Positions 20,644 to 27,491 of a DNA stretch of 27,491 nucleotides are shown one piece after another. A program made the position numbers and the translations under genes. This stretch comes from Amoebophrya sp. AT5.2 (lineage: Eukaryota > Sar > Dinophyceae > Syndiniales > Amoebophryaceae): NCBI GenBank assembly GCA_005223375.1, contig RXOD01004156.1, forward strand, positions 1 through 27,491, in the 5' to 3' direction. The notes under the pieces are model-generated. The model was not told the DNA's origin and made no database searches. It saw nothing but the letters and a program-made list of their open reading frames with translations. Every line of letters begins with the position of its first letter. Position 1 is the first letter of the stretch.

Positions 20644-21026
20644 ATGTATATGTCTCAGCACCCCGCCATGTCCATGGAGGTGAACGTGGTAACGCCCGTG
20701 GTTGGAAAGGTGAGCTTTCTATATCGAAACCCCAACTCACGCCACAACCGCGGGCGGCGTCCCCTTTCCGAGTATGACACTGAGAGTCGGAGTACTTCAG
20801 CATACGCAGACTACAGTGATCCTATGCCTACAGAGATCGATGATAGCAGGACCCCCACGGAGTGAAGGTGTACATCTTCGAAAGACTCGATTTAAATCCA
20901 CTCAGCATCGCCCCCAAAAGGTGTACCAGAATGTTGAGTTCAATCCCAAGGATTCCGAATGCCAAAACGCAAACGGCACTTGAGATACAAAGAAGTTGGA
21001 AGTCTCGGCGACGAGGGCAAACTTAA
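20644..21026 (+). CDS. putative 80-aa protein, two exons, weak
   Basis: Exon 20644-20709 ends at an AAG|GTGAGC donor, and exon 20850-21026 begins after AGCAG; both are phase 0. The second exon reads VYIFERLDLNPLSIAP and then an Arg/Lys-rich tail. Overlapping frames are also open: one from ATG 20582 with a donor at 20680, and one continuing to 20983. The correct frame is therefore not settled. No family is recognised, and the gene call rests on splice-site and phase agreement only. Confidence 0.25.
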
Positions 21027-21179
21027 TATTTTCACAAAAATAAAGTGTGCAATGTGTTCATCTAGGTAGCCGATGCTGGCAGTACAGCAGCTGTGGAACC
21101 GGAAGGTGTTGAGTGACCAGATAAAGTTGAAGGATACGTACCGATTGATAGAAGCTGCTAAAGCAAATCTGCAACCACG

Positions 21180-21425
21180 ATGAAAAATTACATCATGATC
21201 AAGAGCTATATCTACATGTTGTGGAACGAGAAGCGAGTGAACTTCGTGAGCTTCGTGAGGGATGGAAGGGCTGTATTCAAACCGCCAGCGTCTATTAGCT
21301 TTGAAGATAGACAGAGAAAAATAAATTACATCATGCATCAACTTCAGCATCAGACTGCTGCATGTGCCGATCGTCGGGCGTCGCAATCGACGGACTTCTC
21401 CTGCCGTCACCACGGCCCCGCATGA
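21180..21425 (+). CDS. putative 81-aa hypothetical protein
   Basis: An uninterrupted ATG-to-TGA frame encodes a Tyr/Ile/Met-rich N-terminus and a middle segment FVSFVRDGRAVFKPP. A His/Gln/Ser-rich tail follows. There is no membrane helix and no known motif. It ends 84 bases before the start of the four-helix membrane-protein gene, so it may instead be part of that gene's leader. An ORF of this length can arise by chance. Confidence 0.22.
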   Translation: MKNYIMIKSYIYMLWNEKRVNFVSFVRDGRAVFKPPASISFEDRQRKINYIMHQLQHQTAACADRRASQSTDFSCRHHGPA

Positions 21426-21509
21426 GTCGCAGTTACACGGGCTGCTGGACGTCGATAGATCGGTGATCTACTTGCCGCAACAGCGGCCGCACATCGACAT
21501 CGGAAGAAG

Positions 21510-22838
21510 ATGAGTTTTTTCACCATCAAATACGGCGTATGCTGTGGCTGCGTCCCGGCGAAGGCGGGAATTAGTCTGCTGTCGGTGCTGCTGCTGGTGC
21601 TTGGTTTTGGCCAGCTCTGCTACTGGACAATCACCCTGCACCGCACCATCGGAGTGCTCAAGCCGGAACCGCGCACGGGCAGCCACCTAGCCCCGTCGCC
21701 AATCAGCTGCTTCTCAACGCAACGCTGGAGCTACGTGGTGCGGTCGACAGGAGACGTGTTGTTTTTCAGTTCAATTGTCCGATGATGTTGATGAATATGA
21801 AAAAGAAAAATATCAGACGATGTAGCGGTCACGCACATTCAGTAATCTGTTGCGTCAGCAACGCCTACTCCCATGCATGTGTTTCCGCAAGAAAGTACGT
21901 ACACCTTCTAAATTCACACTCACTCGCCCACCACAAGAACGCAATACTCATCCACCGTTCTCAGGCTATTCTCGCCACCGCTGTGGGTTTGCTTGGTCTT
22001 CTGGCGGCCCTCGACAATTCGTCAAAGAAGTTACGCGGAGTACGCCAAGGCGCCTTCCTTCTGTTGGCGGGGCGACTGGCCATCTTCATTTACGACATGG
22101 GCTACATGGGTTTCTGTACGACCTACCCCTTCAACATCGTCGCGTCGGCCGCACTCGACACGCCCCTGGTGGCCAACGACGCAGAAAAAAGACTTCTCTT
22201 GTGGTCGCGATATCCGCCCGGAGACACCGACGCGGCGGCGGGGGTATTCAAGTCTTTGACATCAGAAAGAATCAATTGCCGGGGGAGGATGCTGTTAATA
22301 TTTTTAGGTCTTGTGATAGAGGACCGCAGGAACTTCGGCGCTCTCTCTCTCGTCTCTTCGGCGTACTTACTTAGAGTATTACAGAACAGTTGTGAGTACA
22401 CGTAAAGTAGTAGTACCGGCGAGAGCATTGAGCATGTGCGCGTAGGCGAAGTAGTTTCCCAGCACCATCGGACCCGGACGTCGTCGTCGCGGCACAAAGA
22501 ACGAAAAATGAACCGCTCTCGTTTTACTATCTACGACCATCGATCATCGGCAGATACCCGTCTTAATCGTCTACGTGGCCACCACGGTGGTGATTGTGCT
22601 CGTGGTGCTGTACCTCACGCGGGTGATTGATCGCGCCACCATGCTGATGGCGTCGGGACCCGTCGGGATGGGCGAGTTTTTCGGGCTGCGAGCCGACCTG
22701 ACCGACGAGGGCGCCTTCGGGGGCGAACCCTTCGAACAACACCCGCTGGCGAAGCCCGTGGACGTGAGTGAAGAGTACGGTTTCCAACTTGGCTTCGGCT
22801 TCTACACAAACCCGGAAGGAAAATTTCAGACCAATTGA
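21510..22838 (+). CDS. four-helix membrane protein with N-terminal Cys cluster, three exons
   Basis: Exons are 21510-21755, 21965-22243 and 22554-22838, giving 269 residues. Introns GTGTTG...CTCAG and GTATTC...GGCAG are both phase 0. Four hydrophobic helices lie at about 21-40, 83-99, 112-132 and 176-197. Directly before the first is GVCCGCVPAKAG, a Cys-rich turn of the kind seen in front of helix 1 in LAPTM-type lysosomal/endosomal proteins. The first two loops are polar. The C-terminal tail of about 70 residues is acidic and aromatic, with no recognisable sorting motif. The arrangement suggests an endomembrane four-pass protein with both ends in the cytosol. The LAPTM-like assignment is tentative, because only the Cys cluster and topology support it. 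Confidence 0.82.
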
Positions 22839-23471
22839 AACTCTGACTCTGTTGGTTTCGCTTTATTTGTTCGCGGGTGCTGTGTTGGAACACGCTGTTG
22901 ACGTTGAGCAGCGGTGAAATTGAGAGCTATCAATGTAGATGCTCGACGAAGTTGTGGTAATTTTTTGTAGAAGAAACTAAGATACTCAACACGACCGCGG
23001 TACAACACGTACATTTTTTGTAGACATTTTCTGGCCAAAGCGGACAAGTGGCCGCTCGTCTAGCGCCGACGGTTTCGGTTAGGTCCGTGGGGCGGCTATT
23101 GAAGCATCTTTTACCCACTGATTCAGTAATGATCTCTTGCTTGCTCGCGCAGCCGAGTAGAGCAGTTGGATCGATCCTCGATCATGTCGATGTTGAACAA
23201 TACCAGATCCCTGTGGCTGTTCTTCGGTTCTTCGGAAACGACAGCACAATGTATGATGATGATATCGAGGATGACCACGATGTTGGAACTTCGATCGCTC
23301 TCGCTTGTGCTTTCGCATCGGACGGCCACAACTCGTGGGATGTCGACGAGAGAGGACTCGTGGTCGTGAAGATGATCAAGATCAAGATTAATCGCTTTCA
23401 ATACTATCCTAATCGTGGACACATCAATCGTGCAGTCGACAACTTCGCTCCTTGTAGTCTTTTCATTCAAG
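22839..23471. other. intergenic region rich in GATC/ATG runs
   Basis: A frame at 23048-23494 (first ATG 23130) is open for over 120 codons and Asp/Ile-rich. It runs into the next gene in another frame, and minus-strand frames are open over the same bases. I read this as low-stop, GATC/GATGAT-rich intergenic DNA rather than a gene. A TCTTTTCATTCAAG immediately before the ATG at 23472 could be a leader splice acceptor. Confidence 0.35.
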
Positions 23472-26217
23472 ATGGAGGGTCGAACGCATGCTGAGGAATC
23501 GACGGCGGGGATATCTTCCTACGGGCGGTTTGCGCGACGTCCGGAGGAACTAAGTCTCGATGACGTGGCTGCGGCCGATCAACGCAACCCGTCTGCAGCG
23601 AACGAGGAAGCCCGCTCCTCTGGTGAAGACTCGTCCGGCTCTTCGTCCGAGGATGAGGACTCAATCTACGGCGAGCATAGCGACCGACTCTGGCGAAATC
23701 CGCACGAGCTAAGTCAACATGCAATCTCGAACGCCGGCGGGTCGTCCGACCTTGGCGTGGCGCGGCGAAAGCTATCCAGCGTTGGCAGTAGTGAAGCGGC
23801 AGAGCGTGTGATTGTCGAAGATTACGTGTTGGGGGCGAGGGCAGAGGAGAACTTGGCGCATTTTTCGAGCCGAGAGAGAGAGTTCGGCAGCGCAGCATCC
23901 CTATCTGCGGAAGACGTTGATGCAATGGCAATGCCGCGTCGCAGGAAAAGCGGGATCGGTACTTCTTGCTTCTCTTTTATCTCAAGTAGCTGTGGTTTCT
24001 ATTATAAATCGGATGACTTTGATGAATACTTCCACACAGATCGGAGTCGCGGCATCGACGAAATATCGAACCTCTCCGCCCATATTAACAAAAAGCGGTC
24101 CGCTTCTCCGGCAGCCGCCTCCGTTGCCACCGTCTACTCGCACCACGAAGCTGGTGCGCCTGAACAAGCACAAGGTAAAGGCTTGTTTGTTAACTAATGC
24201 CAGCAATCATGCTACCCCCAGCTATAAATTCATCGTAGTGCTGGCGGGGGCATGCATCTGCTTTTGCTGGAAATGTAAATGGCCCTCCTTCTGCAACCGC
24301 TCCCCGCGACGCGTCCAGAGTAGGGAAGCAAGCGGAAGCCCACACTTGTTCTACAGTTTTGCGAGCGAAGAGTAGTTCTTTTTGAGCGGCGTAAACCTTA
24401 ACCTCCACGCACTATGTTTATTTCCATCTTCAGGCAAGACGTCGCACCAGACGTCGGTTCGCGGACATCGGATGAAAGTGAAATCCGAGCTGACGGATGG
24501 CGCTACCGAAAATACGCGCGAGCGGCGCGCCGCCAGCAAAACGGGGGACCACCATCAGCACAATAACGCCTCTGCGTCGCTCAGCAGTAGTAAGACCACT
24601 ACCTACATGTCGTCCGGGCTATCCTCGTCCTCGGGAGTGTTGACTGGTGGAGGTCTCTCGTCCTCCAGCAGTAGTTCCTCTGCTGCATCGGCCTCAAGAG
24701 AGCACGAACACGAGTTTCGAGCAGCAGGAGATGAAGCGGGAGGGGCTGCGGGAGCTGCAGCTGGAGCGACGACTGTCACAACTGGTACCGAGGGGGCCAC
24801 GAACGTGCACTCGACCACGCGTGCTGGAGTTGTGCCTCCACTCGAGCTTCCTTTGCACAAAGCGGGAGCGTGGATGCAGTCTTCGGCCCAGTTGCGAGCA
24901 TTCCACGTGGGAGGCGCAGCACCAGAAGGCACCAGCCATCTCGCCCATTTGAACACGTCATTCTATCACCACGCAGCCAGGAACTCGAATCACAAAAAGA
25001 ATCGCTCGGCGAGCTTCGACTCGTCGGTGTGCACGACCGGCTTGAACCCACGAGTTGGACGCAGACCTCCGCGCGGGGCGGCGGGACGGCAGCCAGAAGA
25101 CCGATGGGATGAGCAACAGCATCATCTTCAACACGCCGTGTTTACATCAACTACGGGTCCCTCGTCCGGGCAGAGGAGACGCGTGGATATGACGGGGGTC
25201 TCCCAGCAGCACGCTTTCTCGTTCAAGAACACCGAGGGAACCAATTCTGGCATTGCTGGCCAAGCAGAAGGCGGCCAAGCCGCGCGCGGTAGTCATCCAC
25301 GGCAGGAGAGTAGGTTTCGAATGCCACGCGCAAGCTCGAAAGACCCGATTGAAGGCAGAGGCGTCAACATCGGCGGCGCTGTCAACTATCAACCACGGCG
25401 GTAAAATAATCTTCTTCACCGACCACATGATGAAGATTGTTCATGAATTATTTTAATAGTGACAAACTATGCATGCTCATTATCATTTTTCTACTTTTTA
25501 GTTCTTGTTCGAGACAGATTGGTTTGATCAAACTCCCACCCGTAGATACGGTCCGTCTTGTTCGAGACTTGATCAAACTCCCAACCGTAATAGATGATCC
25601 CCTACCAACAGGCGCATCCGGTCCTCCGAACGCTGGTTACGGCGCGTCCTGTCTCAGGACAGTCGGAGTCTGCTTCCGCTGCATCCCCAGGCGCTTCAAA
25701 ACCTGTCTCCCGCCACCAAGAAGCGGCATCGCGAAAACGGCCAGGAGTTTTTTCGCGAAAAAAGCACTGCTGCCGACGATTCACTATCTTCGTCCGACAA
25801 CTCCTCCGACTCGGACAGCGATTCCGAGGAATCACCGACATCGTCATCGGATTACCATTCGGACGCTGTCGTTGGAAAATCACCGCAAAAGAAGAAGCCC
25901 GGTGGAAAGAGTGAACGCATAAAGAAGGGGCATCAGCAATTCCAAGCGCCGCCGCGTTTCCTGTGCTGCCCGAACCAGGACTGTTTGATAACGTTGAAGC
26001 AGGCGCTGCAGCAATTCACGACGAGGTAAAAATGACTACCAGACCGAAATCGAACTACGCGCATATATAAAAACCAACAAGACGCAATCTACTCACCGAC
26101 AACGTCGACGCAACATTGACTTGCATCAATGTTTCCCCGACTCGCTCCGTTCACCTCAGCGATCCGCTGTCTGTCCTCTCTTCCTCTTCTTTGAAACGAT
26201 TTAAGATTCATCGCTAA
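23472..26217 (+). CDS. large Ser-rich low-complexity protein, four or five exons
   Basis: Exons are 23472-23958, 24040-24174, 24434-25400, 25612-26025 and probably 26160-26217, giving about 686 residues. Donors are GTACTT, GTAAAG, GTAAAA and GTAAAA with CAG acceptors; phases 1, 1, 2 and 2 match. If the last junction is not spliced, TAA at 26027-26029 ends a 668-residue product. The N-terminal 160 residues are acidic and Ser/Ala/Glu-rich. The middle is Ser/Gly/Ala/Thr/His-rich and probably disordered. Exon 4 starts with a helical SSERWLRRVLSQDSRSL. It then has an acidic Ser/Asp/Glu tract (SDNSSDSDSDSEES), a Lys-rich stretch and an ordered-looking FLCCPNQDCLITLKQALQQF. The Ser/Asp tract resembles casein kinase 2 target regions, and the Lys-rich stretch a nuclear localisation signal. 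No domain family is recognised. Confidence 0.75.
25504..25597. repeat. imperfect tandem duplication at the 3' end of an intron
   Basis: CTTGTTCGAGAC occurs at 25504-25515 and 25557-25568. Each copy is followed by TTGATCAAACTCCCA (25524-25538 and 25569-25583) and then CCGTA. The first copy has eight extra bases. The duplication sits within the fourth intron (25401-25611), just before its CAG acceptor. Confidence 0.7.
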
Positions 26218-26884
26218 AGCGCGCATTCAAATGAAATGATCCATCTCGTCGTGAGAAAAAAAAAGCCACGGCATGTACATATTCATTTATCAGAAGGCAC
26301 GAAACATATCGATTCTACCATAATCAATTCTGTGTACTATGAGTCAAGAACTTCCTTCAATTCCGACTTGTGTTTCCGTCGTTTTGTAGGCGTGTGTGGT
26401 AAGGGAGAGAGAGTCGAGCCAGAGTCTTTTGCTTAATAAGTATTCCCATGCGATGTAAGTGTAACTACGCAAGCCATACAACCGCGCGATGAAATTACAC
26501 ATTAAATGCGTGGTGAGGACGTATCTCAGATCGATCCATCTCTCGTGGTTGGATAAGGTACGTAGCGTAGGAAAAGGAATTATGTTGCTCCTGCTCGCGT
26601 TGTTTCTTTGCGTTGAGATAGAATTGAAGTCATACACTGCTCACTTCAAAAAATTCAAATGCCAACGAATATGAAGATGAATGCTTTGAGTCAGTTGAAT
26701 TCTTGTTCTTGGAGAATAAGCAACGAAGCCAAGCCAGCTGCAGCTCAGCAAGGTGACGTGAGATCAAATCAACCAAGTCAGACGTGGCCGGCATTAATGC
26801 CCCTCGGTCGCTCCACCTTCCGCTGGATCGAATGACTTCTACCATTTGAAGCGTGATGTTCGAAGTCACCTTGCTTCAAGTTCA

Positions 26885-27277
26885 ATGATTTCCATATTGA
26901 TTCATTTGCTTGGTCAGTGGCTCGCTGGATGTGGTCGCTCTTCGAGTTCATTGTTGCTATTGGTCTCAGTTTCTTTGTGCCTCCATAGCTTGGTTGCTTC
27001 GGCATGCCATGCGATTGGCTTCGGATTCCCCAACACGAAGACACGCGCCGCCACTGCACGCCCATCGATCGCGATCACCCAACGAACATGCCTCCCACCA
27101 AAGCAAAATAAAACGTCAATTACTAGTGGCCAACTTTCCAACCAAGCGAGCCCCCCCCCACAAGCATGGATGGCCAACGCCAAGCATCAATTGCGAATCA
27201 AGAGGGAATCAAGAGAAATTGGGCATAATAGAATCATTGGGAATGGGCATCAAGATTCAAAATGGGATGGGAATTGA
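26885..27277 (+). CDS. possible secreted or membrane-anchored hypothetical protein (130 aa)
   Basis: This ATG-started frame opens with a hydrophobic segment, then SSSSLLLLVSVSLCLHSLVA at about 18-37, which resembles a signal peptide or anchor. A Thr/Pro/Lys/Gln-rich, probably disordered remainder ends within the GGAATT-like repeat. No motif is recognised. An overlapping frame (to 27461) is longer but has no ATG before about 27008 and reads through the repeat, and a minus-strand frame is open too. The hydrophobic N-terminus is the only specific support. Confidence 0.25.
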   Translation: MISILIHLLGQWLAGCGRSSSSLLLLVSVSLCLHSLVASACHAIGFGFPNTKTRAATARPSIAITQRTCLPPKQNKTSITSGQLSNQASPPPQAWMANAKHQLRIKRESREIGHNRIIGNGHQDSKWDGN

Positions 27278-27397
27278 AATTGAATGGGATTCGGAATTGG
27301 GTTTGGAAGGCATTGGTTTGAAAAACGCAATTGGATTCAAAATTTTGGGAATGGAATTATTTGGAATGGAAATTCGAAATCGGGTCAGGTCAGGTCA
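27216..27397. repeat. degenerate GGAATT-like purine-rich repeat ending in (GGTCA)3
   Basis: Variants of GGGAATTG, GGAATGG and GAATTGGG recur about every 8-20 bases through 27216-27380. GGTCAGGTCAGGTCA follows at 27383-27397. Purines dominate on this strand. The repeat explains why two frames remain open across it. It could be a decayed satellite or a matrix-like intergenic repeat. Confidence 0.6.
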
Positions 27398-27491
27398 GGG
27401 TGGGCGAGTACGCGCAAGCAGAGTTGCTTGGCGCCAGACCCGCATGCTCTATGTGGATTAGACCAGTTGCCTGATCAGACCCACGGGCATG

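Larger units (their letters stand above)
19452..21509. other. 2 kb region of small exon-like ORFs, no confident gene
   Basis: This stretch is AT-richer than its flanks and holds no conserved protein. Candidate spliced or short ORFs are listed separately (19716-20183, 20644-21026, 21180-21425). A further ATG frame at 21073-21183 reads as a 36-residue amphipathic peptide overlapping the start of the last one. At 20282-20385 a strong TTTTTTCAG acceptor leads into a 33-codon, charged open segment entered in phase 1. It would join the GTAAGT donor at 20220. An imperfect direct repeat, GAGGCCCTAACAAG at 19537 and GAGGACCTAACAAAG at 19581, lies just after the helicase gene. Long minus-strand frames (20154-20522, 20940-21413) overlap these and were not accepted. 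Confidence 0.35.
26218..27491. other. unresolved region to the right edge
   Basis: No gene is supported with confidence. Small ATG frames include 26489-26674 (61 codons, with a hydrophobic run near codon 33-45 and a GTACGT donor-like site inside) and 26671-26835 (54 codons, Ser/Gln/Ala-rich). A signal-peptide-like ORF at 26885-27277 is listed separately. Several frames on both strands are open between 26850 and 27460, largely because the terminal repeat contains few stop triplets. A TATATAAAAA at 26064-26073 lies upstream of this area, inside the last putative intron of the preceding gene. Confidence 0.35.

Noticed and set aside
20940..21413. Minus-strand 157-codon ORF
   Set aside because: Composition is unremarkable, there is no motif, and it overlaps several plus-strand open frames; probably chance in a stop-poor patch.
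23048..23494. 148-codon frame before the Ser-rich gene
   Set aside because: It begins at GTG and lies in GATC/GATGAT-rich DNA where opposite-strand frames are also open. It ends inside the Ser-rich gene in a different frame.
24180..24375. Hydrophobic Cys-rich segment (IVVLAGACICFCW) in an open frame continuing from 24040
   Set aside because: It lies between a GTAAAG donor and a CTTCAG acceptor that restore the main frame in matching phase, so it is best read as intron.
26910..27461. 183-codon frame at the right edge
   Set aside because: It starts at TTG, and its length comes mostly from the stop-poor GGAATT-like repeat. No ATG occurs before about 27008.
1..27491. CRISPR arrays, rRNA genes, insertion sequences or a phage/defence system
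   Set aside because: No regularly spaced identical repeats, no rRNA-like sequence, no transposase or integrase motif, and the genes are intron-bearing eukaryotic ones.

Overview
This window looks like nuclear DNA of a gene-dense protist. The evidence is that conserved proteins can only be read across introns. Joining exons at GT...CAG boundaries restores uninterrupted VAT-1-like oxidoreductase, J-domain/FHA, UPF1-like helicase, four-helix membrane and low-complexity proteins, with matching codon phase at every junction. There are no bacterial-style operons, Shine-Dalgarno starts, rRNAs or recognisable tRNAs. All confidently called genes lie on the + strand. A one-directional gene block together with compact introns (81-451 nt) would fit an alveolate, for example a dinoflagellate-lineage parasite. 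That placement is inference, and the sequence alone does not prove it.

Layout: (1) 437-2413, a two-exon gene for a Gly/Ser-rich disordered protein. (2) 2693-2848, a possible 51-residue single-pass membrane protein. (3) 3420-5034, a multi-pass membrane protein with a long basic loop. (4) 5658-7538, a membrane-anchored FkbM-type methyltransferase. (5) 7977-10108, a five-exon VAT-1-like quinone oxidoreductase (MDR family). (6) 10967-11721, a weakly supported gene. (7) 11793-14072, a four-exon gene joining a J-domain, a charged coiled coil, an FHA domain and a TFIIS-N/LW-like helical domain. (8) 14091-14979, two weakly supported small spliced genes. (9) 15631-19451, a four-exon UPF1-like SF1 helicase. 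(10) 19452-21509, a poorly resolved stretch with several small exon-like ORFs. (11) 21510-22838, a three-exon four-helix membrane protein with an N-terminal Cys cluster. (12) 23472-26217, a large four- or five-exon low-complexity protein. (13) 26218-27491, mostly unexplained, ending in a GGAATT-like degenerate repeat.

The genes do not form an obvious pathway. Two (J/FHA/LW protein and UPF1-like helicase) point to nuclear RNA or transcription roles. Three or four are membrane or secretory-pathway proteins. The most unusual item is the J-domain/FHA/LW-like fusion. The most general observation is the splice signature: all 15 best-supported introns end in CAG, and 7 of 15 begin with GTAC.
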